DNA of 6,080 nt from JBBKWJ01 sp037968895 (GTDB taxonomy: Bacteria; Actinomycetota; Acidimicrobiia; Acidimicrobiales; SZUA-35): positions 1 to 6,080 of the forward strand of contig JBBKWJ010000249.1 in NCBI GenBank assembly GCA_037968895.1. Reading direction: 5' to 3'. The notes under the pieces are model-generated. The model made no database searches, was not told the DNA's origin, and was given only the letters and a program-made list of their open reading frames with translations. Shown here in pieces: positions 1 through 6,080 of this stretch. Position numbers and translations under genes: made by a program. Each line of letters begins with the position of its first letter. Within the stretch, counting starts at the first letter, position 1.

Positions 1-883
1 CACGGTCTTTAATCGACCACTCCCACTCCCGCTTCTGGAGCATCGACAGTGGGTCGTCGTAGCCGAACACATTGGTGTTGACGGTGCTCTCGATCTGGAA
101 GATGCGCGGACCGTTTTTCTCGATCACGCGGCCCTGACGCCAGAGCGAGTTGTGCAGCTCAGAGTTCTCTTGATCCATGAAGCTTGTGGAGGCTTCAAGC
201 GTCTTTGGGTTGTGGTGAGCTCGAATTCCTTGATAGCCGGCGAGTCCAGTGGTGAGCGACTTCCAGCCACCATTCATCGACACCATGTTGATGTTGACAT
301 AAACGATGAGGTCGGACTCAGCCGCCCGCTTGTTGAGCTGAACGTCTTCGCCGTGGCGAGTTTGGCCGAGTGAGGTCATGCCCTCGGGATCTTCGGCGTC
401 GTGGTTATAGAGCATGCCGTATGGGGCGAACGCTTCGTAAACCCGATCGCCGACTGCGTGGCGAAGCTCATCCTCGGTCATGCGGCGGTGAAGACCAAGA
501 GCGGCGATGATGTGCACGTCGTCGACGCCTGCAGCCGCTGCCATGTCGAGCACGGCTTCGATAATTAGCTGGCGCTGATCGGGCTTCTGCATTGGCGGAA
601 GCGGAAGCGACAGATCGTCAAAGGCGATGGTGAGCTTCATGCCCGGTCGAAGAAGGGTTGGAAGCGGATCGTCTTCGATCGGGTTGTTTAGTGCCTGAAG
701 AATGGCGGCTTCTGGGTCTCTGATTCCGCGGAGTGGCTCACCGGGGTAGATAACCCGGCTTCGTCCGACTGGGAGTTTCTCCATCCGGAAGCCTTCGCCA
801 TGGTGGAAGAGGATCGGAGGAGTACGGCGGTCGACCTCTAGGACGAATCCTGGACGAGGTGCGCTTCGAGGGGTTTCTGACAT
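1..883 (-). CDS. LarA-like (DUF2088) lactate racemase-family protein, partial (C-terminus missing)
   Basis: The open minus-strand frame gives 294 residues from ATG at 883-881 and leaves the window without a stop; full LarA proteins are about 420 residues, so roughly the last 130 are outside. LarA enzymes invert the carbinol carbon of 2-hydroxy acids using a nickel-pincer nucleotide cofactor. Family marks visible here are the DD-x3-P-x-P stretch (residues 89-96, LarA's DDxxRPTP), GLHRRMT (130-135; His132 fits LarA His108), and GGWKS (205-209), whose Lys208 fits the cofactor-anchoring Lys184, followed 16 residues later by His224, fitting His200 with the same spacing. Departures: the motif arginine is Leu93, and the histidine ten residues before the anchoring lysine is Ile198. 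It may therefore act on something other than lactate. No larB, larC or larE cofactor gene is visible. The start overlaps the upstream gene's stop (TAATG), implying translational coupling in one operon. Family assignment is fairly sure; substrate is unknown. Confidence 0.85.
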   Translation of the reverse strand, partial: MSETPRSAPRPGFVLEVDRRTPPILFHHGEGFRMEKLPVGRSRVIYPGEPLRGIRDPEAAILQALNNPIEDDPLPTLLRPGMKLTIAFDDLSLPLPPMQKPDQRQLIIEAVLDMAAAAGVDDVHIIAALGLHRRMTEDELRHAVGDRVYEAFAPYGMLYNHDAEDPEGMTSLGQTRHGEDVQLNKRAAESDLIVYVNINMVSMNGGWKSLTTGLAGYQGIRAHHNPKTLEASTSFMDQENSELHNSLWRQGRVIEKNGPRIFQIESTVNTNVFGYDDPLSMLQKREWEWSIKDR

Positions 884-3225
884 TACCTACGGCTCCGTCG
901 GGCTGTTGGGAGTTTTCCAATGGGAACGAACTTGTCTGTGCCGCCTTGGCTCTTTGACCAGTACTCGGTCAACCAGCCACGCTTGGTGGCGATGGAGGCA
1001 AGGCGGGTTTCAGGATTGATTGCGACTGGAAATCCGACGGCCTCAAGAAGCGGGAGATCGGATGAGGAGTCTGCGTAGGCGACCGACTCGCGTAGGTCGA
1101 TGTTGTGCTCGGCTGCGTAGTCACGCAGGGCTTGCGCTCTGACCTCGCCGGTTGGCGGAACCTCAATTAGTTCGCCGGTGTATTTGCCGTCTCGGATGCT
1201 CATCTCAGAACAAATGATGTCGTCGAAGAGCGGGCTAAGGGGTTCGACCACGATGTTGAGTGCGCCCGTTATGAGGACGGTGCGGTGTCCCAACTGGCGA
1301 TGCTCGCGGACTCGGCGGAGGGCAGCCGGAAAGGCCTTGGTCAAGATGTGGTCTGACAACAACTGAGGGCCGAGCTTCTCCATTTGCTCTACTGACGCAC
1401 CGTCATATCGACGGTAGAAATGGCGGAGGAAGTCGGTGCGGTCTCGGCTGTCGAGGGCGAGTAGTTCAGGGCCCTCAGCCAGAGTCTTGAGGGTGAACTT
1501 CATACGGTCTCGTGCGCTCATCTCGCGAGTGGCAAGCCACGCATAGCTGAACACGACGTTGCTCGCGATGATCGTGTTTTCGAGGTCGAACGCTGCGAGT
1601 TGGCGCTCGGGAGCGAGTACCCGCTTGCGAAGTCGCTTGATGCGAGCATCAGGATCGGACCGTTCGCCTGTGGTCTTGACGCGAGCATGATCAACAACCG
1701 TTGGCAAGTGGATGTTGGATACGTAGTGGTCCCAGTCGACGACGGCTGGGTCGCAGCAGAACGTGACCTGTTCCTCGACGCTCATGGCTTCGTGAAGCTC
1801 GATTAGCCGTTCGACGCCATAGAGGGCCTCTGACTCGGCATATGCGCCGTAGATCTTGACGTAGCCGCTGGCGCGCTCGACGATTTCTTTTTTCTCGTCG
1901 ACCTGCGAACTGATCATTGCGTGCTTGCCCCTTAGCGGGAGCATCTTTAGTGCCTTACTCGCGATATCGAGGTTTCGCTGGGCTCGGTCGAGTTTGCGTT
2001 CTACTGCACCTCGGCCAGGGAAGTCCCACTCCGAAACCTGGATTGGTTGACCCTTTTGGTCGTAGAGCGGATTCTCGGAGAACCAAGTACTCGCGAGGTT
2101 CACGAGGCGGCGGTAGTGGAGCGGGTTGCGAGTGCCAGAGGCGACCTGTGTGACATCGACGCTGCCGTCGTCTACCGGTCCACGAGCGGCGACCACGATG
2201 ATCGCGGCGACCACGATGTCGACCGGAATGACGTCGACAACACCCTCTGGCACACCAGGGAATTCGGTAAGTAGGCCTTTGGCGTAGTTTATGATGATGG
2301 GTTCCGCCATACGGAAACCCTTGATCCAGCCTGGCTCGGGTTCGGCCCACGCCGACTCGATAATTGCGGGTCGGACGATCGACACGGGGACGTTGCCCCG
2401 GTTCTCGGACAGCGCGCGCTCGCCCAACGCCTTTGTGTACGCGTATGAATCGGGCCACCCAAGCGACTGAGCTCGTGCCCGGCCAGCCTCAACGAGCTGA
2501 TCGGCGACCCAACGCTTGCGAAATTGCTCGGTCTTGGCCGATATCAGGGGAGTGCCAGCAGCGCCGAGCTCGTATAGCGCGTCGCGCTTGAAATCGGAGA
2601 GACGATCTGCGGTGCGGCTTTCTGCGTCGTAGTCGTCACGGACGCGGCGAGCGGCTTTGACCTCAGATCGCCAGTCGACATCGATATGGAATGGGCTATC
2701 GATGAGCAGTTGCTCGGGTGCGGAGCCACGGCGGTTTCCTGCGACATAGCAGGTGGAAACCGCAACGAGATGGCCGGGAACCTCACGGCTCTTCAGCGAC
2801 TCTGCAACCCGGGATGCGCCAAGGAGGTTGACTTCGACTGCGCCATCGAGCGGGGCATCGAAGCTCACGGTTGCAGCCGAATGGATGACGGTGTCGCAGC
2901 TAGTGAAGATCTCGACGTCATCGCCCTCGAGGCCAAGACCGTCGGTGCCGACATCGCCAGCAACAATGGTGACCCGGCGCTCGATCATTGCCCAGAACTC
3001 GGTCTTTCCGAGGTCGTTGAGGAGGCGGTCGAACGCGTTGTTGCGAAAAATCTCGCGGCGGGCGCGCTGCGCAGGAGTTGAGCGTTTGCCCGGTCGGACG
3101 AGAAGGACGAGCTCACACTCGGGAACCGACCGGAGCAGGCGTTCGACGAGCGCAGTGCCGAGAAAACCGGTCGAACCGGTGATCGCGATGCGTGTGCCAG
3201 CAAGCTGCGCGGCGACGGAGGTCAT
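883..3225 (-). CDS. Fatty acyl-CoA reductase (extended SDR) fused to HAD-IB phosphatase-like domain
   Basis: A 780-residue cytoplasmic protein. Residues 12-345 are a NAD-binding-4/FAR reductase: nucleotide-binding TGSTGFLG (16-23), LLVRPG (41-46), catalytic-type Ser157/Thr158 in STCYVAGN, and Y261-x3-K265. A FAR C-terminal region follows, ending in DPAVVDWDHYVSNIHLP (492-508), which resembles the DW-x2-Y-x4-H-x-P signature of wax-forming reductases. Residues 541-750 are a HAD-IB domain: motif I FDLENT (546-551), motif II LITGA (651-655), and motif IV ADSSSDLPLL (718-727). The reductase should reduce long-chain acyl-CoA to aldehyde or alcohol with NAD(P)H; the HAD substrate is unknown. Motif I has Glu549 instead of the usual second Asp, and the expected motif III lysine seems to be Arg696. 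The frame stays open up to 3444, but the only earlier ATG lies inside the divergent tetR-type gene and lacks domain support, so the ATG at 3225 is chosen. That start has no Shine-Dalgarno sequence; see the leader ORF. The tail is basic (RRSRR). Confidence 0.92.
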   Translation of the reverse strand: MTSVAAQLAGTRIAITGSTGFLGTALVERLLRSVPECELVLLVRPGKRSTPAQRARREIFRNNAFDRLLNDLGKTEFWAMIERRVTIVAGDVGTDGLGLEGDDVEIFTSCDTVIHSAATVSFDAPLDGAVEVNLLGASRVAESLKSREVPGHLVAVSTCYVAGNRRGSAPEQLLIDSPFHIDVDWRSEVKAARRVRDDYDAESRTADRLSDFKRDALYELGAAGTPLISAKTEQFRKRWVADQLVEAGRARAQSLGWPDSYAYTKALGERALSENRGNVPVSIVRPAIIESAWAEPEPGWIKGFRMAEPIIINYAKGLLTEFPGVPEGVVDVIPVDIVVAAIIVVAARGPVDDGSVDVTQVASGTRNPLHYRRLVNLASTWFSENPLYDQKGQPIQVSEWDFPGRGAVERKLDRAQRNLDIASKALKMLPLRGKHAMISSQVDEKKEIVERASGYVKIYGAYAESEALYGVERLIELHEAMSVEEQVTFCCDPAVVDWDHYVSNIHLPTVVDHARVKTTGERSDPDARIKRLRKRVLAPERQLAAFDLENTIIASNVVFSYAWLATREMSARDRMKFTLKTLAEGPELLALDSRDRTDFLRHFYRRYDGASVEQMEKLGPQLLSDHILTKAFPAALRRVREHRQLGHRTVLITGALNIVVEPLSPLFDDIICSEMSIRDGKYTGELIEVPPTGEVRAQALRDYAAEHNIDLRESVAYADSSSDLPLLEAVGFPVAINPETRLASIATKRGWLTEYWSKSQGGTDKFVPIGKLPTARRSRR

Positions 3226-3290
3226 CGGAGCGGAGTGACTGTCATTGGGGGAGAGAGCGTCTGGCGGGAAAGCGTGTGATCTGAGGGCAT
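3222..3290 (-). CDS. Possible 22-codon leader peptide upstream of the reductase
   Basis: A small minus-strand ORF starts at ATG 3290-3288, ten bases after a Shine-Dalgarno-like AAGGA (3305-3301), and ends with TGA at 3224-3222. This stop overlaps the reductase ATG as ATGA, the usual arrangement for coupled translation. The reductase start itself has a pyrimidine-rich upstream sequence with no ribosome site, so reinitiation after this leader would explain how it is translated. The peptide starts MPSDHTL and ends TVTPLR, is rich in Ser, Thr and Pro, and resembles no leader peptide I know. The frame also continues upstream as an open frame antisense to the regulator gene, so its openness alone is weak evidence. 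Confidence 0.3.
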   Translation of the reverse strand: MPSDHTLSRQTLSPPMTVTPLR

Positions 3291-3304
3291 CGCGAAGGAA
3301 TCCT

Positions 3305-3318
3305 TTACCATTTGGTAA
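3305..3318. promoter_or_regulatory. Palindromic operator TTACCA-TT-TGGTAA between divergent genes
   Basis: Two perfect 6-base inverted arms separated by TT form a 14-bp palindrome of the size commonly bound by TetR-family dimers. It ends at the base before the regulator's GTG start, covers that gene's candidate -10 box, and lies just downstream of a candidate transcription start for the reductase operon on the other strand. Binding here could block both directions. Inference: the adjacent TetR-family protein binds it and is autoregulated. Confidence 0.65.
3306..3311 (+). promoter_or_regulatory. Candidate -10 box (TACCAT) for the TetR-family gene, leaderless start
   Basis: TACCAT fits the actinobacterial TANNNT -10 consensus and ends seven bases before the GTG at 3319, which would make the G of GTG the first transcribed base. 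No ribosome-binding site lies at usable distance (a GAAGGAA at 3294-3300 is 18 bases away), which agrees with a leaderless mRNA. No clear -35 hexamer was seen. The box lies inside the palindromic operator. Confidence 0.4.
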
Positions 3319-3921
3319 GTGACCACCAAGTCTAGAGCAATTGAGGTCGCATCCACCATGTTTGCCGAGCGTGGGGTTGCGGGGACGAGCCTTGATGATC
3401 TCGCGGCCCAACTCGGGGTCACGAAGCAAACCATTTTGTACCACTTCAAGTCGAAGAATGGCCTGTTGGTCGAGGTATTGGGCTTGGCCGCAGCAGAACT
3501 TGTGGCCACGCTCGAAGAGGCAGCCGCGGTGTCACAACCGGGAAGAGCGCAGGTCGACGAGATCGCTCGCGCCGCATTTGCGCTCGCCGTCAGGCGGCCC
3601 GACCTCGTTGGGCTGCTGCGCGAGGTCAGCCGGCTCGACCAAGCCCATGTGACCAGCGTGCTTGCCGTACTGCAGCCTGTAGTTGATGATGCGCTTTCCG
3701 CGTTGAGTTCAGGGATGGACTCAGGCATCTTTCGGCGGTCGGACCCTCGGCTAATCCTCTTGTCGACCTACTCGCTGGTGACGGGGGTCGTTGCTGACCC
3801 TGTTGCTCTTACAGCTGTTGGCATGCAACTCGACGTACGGGCGGCGGTACAGCTGCGTAGTGCAGTGCTCGACTTCCTTCATACGTCGCTCGACCCACTA
3901 CACGAGACCGGCACTCATTGA
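3319..3921 (+). CDS. TetR/AcrR-family transcriptional regulator
   Basis: A 200-residue protein of normal TetR length. The N-terminal DNA-binding domain is clear: helix 1 (SRAIEVASTMFAERG, 5-19), then the helix-turn-helix with TSLDDLAAQLGV (23-34) and the recognition segment TKQTILYHFKSKNGLL (35-50), in which LYHFKSK is the family hallmark. The helical remainder (51-200) should be the ligand-binding and dimerisation domain; its ligand cannot be read from sequence. The GTG start is forced: an in-frame TAA directly abuts it, and the next ATG (3358) would remove helix 1. It is divergent from the reductase operon, with the palindromic operator in the 93-base gap, so the likely role is a repressor of that operon and of itself, released perhaps by an acyl-CoA or related lipid. 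The target is inferred from position only. Confidence 0.93.
   Translation: MTTKSRAIEVASTMFAERGVAGTSLDDLAAQLGVTKQTILYHFKSKNGLLVEVLGLAAAELVATLEEAAAVSQPGRAQVDEIARAAFALAVRRPDLVGLLREVSRLDQAHVTSVLAVLQPVVDDALSALSSGMDSGIFRRSDPRLILLSTYSLVTGVVADPVALTAVGMQLDVRAAVQLRSAVLDFLHTSLDPLHETGTH
3329..3334 (-). promoter_or_regulatory. Candidate -10 box (TAGACT) for the reductase operon
   Basis: On the minus strand TAGACT matches TANNNT and would start transcription near 3322, just before the operator, giving a leader of about 97 bases that carries the small ORF. It lies within the first codons of the divergent regulator gene. No good -35 element (GGTGGA at the expected distance) supports it, so the call is weak. 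Confidence 0.2.
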
Positions 3922-3970
3922 GCGGCGTGACCAGCCCATCGTTCGCGCTCGTGCGGTCCGATCCCCGGAG

Positions 3971-3976
3971 TAGCCT
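3971..3976 (+). promoter_or_regulatory. Candidate -10 box (TAGCCT) for the TPM-domain gene
   Basis: TAGCCT fits TANNNT and ends six bases before the GTG at 3983, again consistent with a leaderless transcript. An alternative is translation from a leadered mRNA using GGAG at 3967-3970, 12 bases before the start, which is longer than ideal. The 61-base gap after the regulator gene could also allow read-through from it. No clear -35 and no terminator-like hairpin was seen in the gap. Confidence 0.3.
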
Positions 3977-3982
3977 ATATCG

Positions 3983-6080
3983 GTGCGCAAAGTAGCTCTT
4001 TTCTTCACCTCGCTCCTTGTCCTCGTCACTGGAGGTGCGAGCGCCGCCGGGGCAATGCAAGTCAATTGCGACGCCGTCATTGACGAAGCCGCGGCCAGCG
4101 ATACAGATTCGATTCGGGCGACAATCAACGACCTCAGCCCCGACGCGGCGTATGTCGTTCGCGTCTTTGAGTCGTCACCCAACGGCGATATCGATCTGGC
4201 GGCTCAAGAAGTAATTGACGCATGCTTCGGTGCGGGGACCGGTGGCATTCAGGACAACCTCGTGTTGATTGGTGTCTCGATGACAGAGCAGACCAGCATC
4301 ATAAGTTTTGGCGGCAACCACTACACGTGGCTCAATCCGCAGGTTGAGTCAATTCGCAAAGACGTGCTCGGATCCGAGCTGCGAAGCGGCAACGTCACTG
4401 GAGGCGTCATCGCGGCGTTGCAGGAAATCGATCGTTTACTCGTCGTCGCCGCAACCGCGCCGACGACAACCGCCGTCCCCGCGTCGGCTACCGACGACGC
4501 AGCGTCTGCGTCTGGTGCTGAACGCGACACAGAGAACGGGAATGGCCTTGGCGGGTTGAACGTAGGTTTGATTCTCGGAGGCATTGGCGTGATGGGGGCA
4601 ACGGCGGGTGGTATTGGCTACGCCAGCGCACGGCGCAAGCTCAACCATGCCCGTCAAGTGTTCTCTGATCGTCAGCAGTTGCTCGCTACTCGGGCCGGCG
4701 CGGCGCAAGAACGCTCGTACCGGCTGACGGCCGAGTCTGATCTGTGGCGCCAAACAACTTCGGGCCGTACCCGCGACGTGCTCGAGAAGCTAATTGAGAC
4801 CCACGATCGAGAATACGACGAGACCACTAGAGCAGCCGCTGAGCTACTCGCCGCTGTTCCGAAAGGTGTTGGCTCAGCCAACAAGAGTCAGCTTGTGGTC
4901 GGAACCGAGCGCATGGTTCAACACGAACAGCAGCTCAGCTCGCTTGCCTCGATCGCAGACCGATTAGCGGCGTTCGGTCGTCATGTGTCGAAGCTTGCCG
5001 TAACCATGCCAACCAAGATCGCACTCATCGCCGACGAGATCACAGCAGCCCTTGAACTGGCAGCAACACGAGCGGCCGAGGGGTGGAAGGTCGATGAGGC
5101 CGCAGCCAGGCTTGCCGCCGCACGAGAGAACATCCAAAGTGTCGATTTGACGTCGCTTGCTCTAGACACGCTGACATTGTCCGAGACCGTCGAAGACGCC
5201 GAAGCCTCGGTCTTTGAGGCAACCCACGACATCCAAACTGTCGTTAACCGACCGCTCCATCTTGCTGAATGGGGAGCACGGCTCTTGGAGGCCGCGCAAA
5301 TAGAACACGAGCGAGTCGACAAGATCAGAAGCGAGCTTGAAAGGATCCGGCTCATCCATGCCGAGGAATCATGGGGATGGGTCGCCGACCATCCTTCTGC
5401 TGCGGAGCGAGGTCTATCGAAGACAGAGTCATTGCGCTCGCAGGGGCTTGGCGATCCAGTCAAACAGCAAGACTGGGCCGAGGCGGGCCGCTTGCTTGAA
5501 GCTGCGGGGATGGAACTGATTGGTGTCGACGAGATTCTCGATGACTTCGACGACCTCTCAATGGAGCTGAGCCACGCCCTAAAGGAAGCGCCTGAGCTGT
5601 TATCGATCGGGGCTCAGCGGGTCCAGAATCTTGAGGCGTTCATCCAGCGCCACGATGCCGACCTCGGCGCTCGGTTCGACACAGAACCAGTCAGGATCGA
5701 AGCCGCGCTGCGTGACTCGGCAACCGAACTCCGTCGGCCAACACCTAACTACTTGCGGGTGGCCGCCAACACAGAGCTCACCATCAGGGCAATCGATGCC
5801 TTGCTCGTCGACGCCCAGGAAGAGCACGAACGCATGGAGGCGTTGCGATCCCAACTCGCAACGGAACGGGCTCGGGCTAGGCGCAGTATTGACAACGCTC
5901 GGCAAGCGATCGGGTGGGAACTCTTCAAGACAAAATCGGGTCGCAGCCTCGACGAGATCGAACGCGAGCTCAATGGCCTTTCGGGGACGCTCGAGCACCA
6001 GGTCGACGAGGCCGCTTCGATTGCTGACGAGGCGCTAGCAATCCGCCACGAAATCGTGGCGCGCCGCCGCCGACAGAATA
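3983..6080 (+). CDS. TPM-domain membrane protein with long coiled-coil region, partial (C-terminus missing)
   Basis: The frame is open for 699 residues and runs off the window. An in-frame TAG 12 bases upstream makes the GTG at 3983 the earliest start, and it alone supplies the signal peptide: basic RK, a hydrophobic stretch (4-16), and a likely signal-peptidase I site after ASA (19-21) or AGA (22-24). Residues about 28-154 look like a TPM domain (also called TPM_phosphatase), with DNLVLIGVSM (91-100) followed by a poorly conserved SFGGNHY (108-114). An Ala/Thr/Ser-rich linker (155-187) leads to one Gly-rich transmembrane helix (191-214) followed by RRK, placing the rest in the cytoplasm. Residues 215-699 are Ala/Glu/Arg-rich helix with coiled-coil character and an internal repeat around 431-456 and 604-629. 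TPM domains occur in photosystem repair proteins and in many bacterial envelope proteins; the architecture recalls actinobacterial TPM proteins such as Rv2345, from memory. Molecular function is unknown, perhaps scaffolding at the membrane. Confidence 0.82.
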   Translation, partial: MRKVALFFTSLLVLVTGGASAAGAMQVNCDAVIDEAAASDTDSIRATINDLSPDAAYVVRVFESSPNGDIDLAAQEVIDACFGAGTGGIQDNLVLIGVSMTEQTSIISFGGNHYTWLNPQVESIRKDVLGSELRSGNVTGGVIAALQEIDRLLVVAATAPTTTAVPASATDDAASASGAERDTENGNGLGGLNVGLILGGIGVMGATAGGIGYASARRKLNHARQVFSDRQQLLATRAGAAQERSYRLTAESDLWRQTTSGRTRDVLEKLIETHDREYDETTRAAAELLAAVPKGVGSANKSQLVVGTERMVQHEQQLSSLASIADRLAAFGRHVSKLAVTMPTKIALIADEITAALELAATRAAEGWKVDEAAARLAAARENIQSVDLTSLALDTLTLSETVEDAEASVFEATHDIQTVVNRPLHLAEWGARLLEAAQIEHERVDKIRSELERIRLIHAEESWGWVADHPSAAERGLSKTESLRSQGLGDPVKQQDWAEAGRLLEAAGMELIGVDEILDDFDDLSMELSHALKEAPELLSIGAQRVQNLEAFIQRHDADLGARFDTEPVRIEAALRDSATELRRPTPNYLRVAANTELTIRAIDALLVDAQEEHERMEALRSQLATERARARRSIDNARQAIGWELFKTKSGRSLDEIERELNGLSGTLEHQVDEAASIADEALAIRHEIVARRRRQN

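Noticed and set aside
2186..2218. 15-base sequence GCGGCGACCACGATG repeated with an 18-base period
   Set aside because: It encodes the IVVAA/IVVAA stretch of a hydrophobic helix (337-347) expected at this place in the reductase fold; alignment by eye suggests no insertion, so it is probably coding coincidence.
1955..2458. A 167-codon Arg/Gly-rich minus-strand frame overlapping the reductase
   Set aside because: Frame-shifted shadow of the reductase; its Arg/Pro/Gly-rich composition is typical of out-of-frame reading.
3226..3444. N-terminal extension of the reductase up to ATG 3444
   Set aside because: It would run through the operator and into the regulator gene, and its residues match no reductase domain; the fold begins just after the ATG at 3225.
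3222..3728. A 168-codon minus-strand open frame antisense to the regulator gene
   Set aside because: Its Ser/Ala/Thr-rich sequence has no domain and mirrors the codon pattern of the regulator on the other strand. Only its last 22 codons, which lie outside the regulator gene, are kept as a possible leader.
3922..3982. Terminator hairpin after the regulator gene
   Set aside because: No stem of useful length followed by a T-run was found in these 61 bases.
4981..5463. A 160-codon minus-strand open frame inside the TPM gene
   Set aside because: Ser/Ala-rich antisense shadow of the Ala/Glu-rich coil with no domain or ribosome site.

Overview
This window holds four protein genes and almost no non-coding DNA. 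The strong codon and amino-acid bias, the fatty acyl-CoA reductase fused to a HAD-IB domain, the TPM-domain/coiled-coil membrane protein and the start codons sitting just downstream of TANNNT boxes suggest an actinomycete (Actinomycetota). Acidimicrobiia is possible because of the moderate GC content, but this is an inference from style and gene content; no marker gene is present.

Left half, minus strand (3225 down to 1): a two-gene operon. The promoter-proximal gene is a 780-residue fusion of an NAD(P)-dependent fatty acyl-CoA reductase (extended SDR domain plus FAR C-terminal domain) with a C-terminal HAD-IB phosphatase-like domain. Its stop codon overlaps the next start as TAATG, so the downstream gene is very likely translationally coupled. 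That gene encodes a divergent protein of the nickel-pincer lactate racemase (LarA/DUF2088) family and runs off the left edge.

Centre: a short divergent control region (3226-3318) separates the reductase gene from a TetR-family regulator on the plus strand. The palindrome TTACCA-TT-TGGTAA lies directly against the GTG start of the regulator and covers its probable -10 box. The regulator therefore probably represses itself and the reductase operon from one site. On the minus strand the same interval could encode a 22-codon leader peptide whose stop overlaps the reductase start as ATGA.

Right half, plus strand (3983 to the end): a secreted-then-anchored protein with a signal peptide, a degenerate TPM domain, one transmembrane segment and about 480 residues of helical, coiled-coil-like sequence containing an internal repeat. 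It is incomplete at the right edge and has no evident functional link to the lipid genes.

Together the first three genes look like a locally regulated unit for fatty acyl/alcohol or wax-type lipid metabolism, with an unassigned 2-hydroxyacid-racemase-like enzyme attached. No RNA genes, mobile elements or CRISPR arrays were seen.
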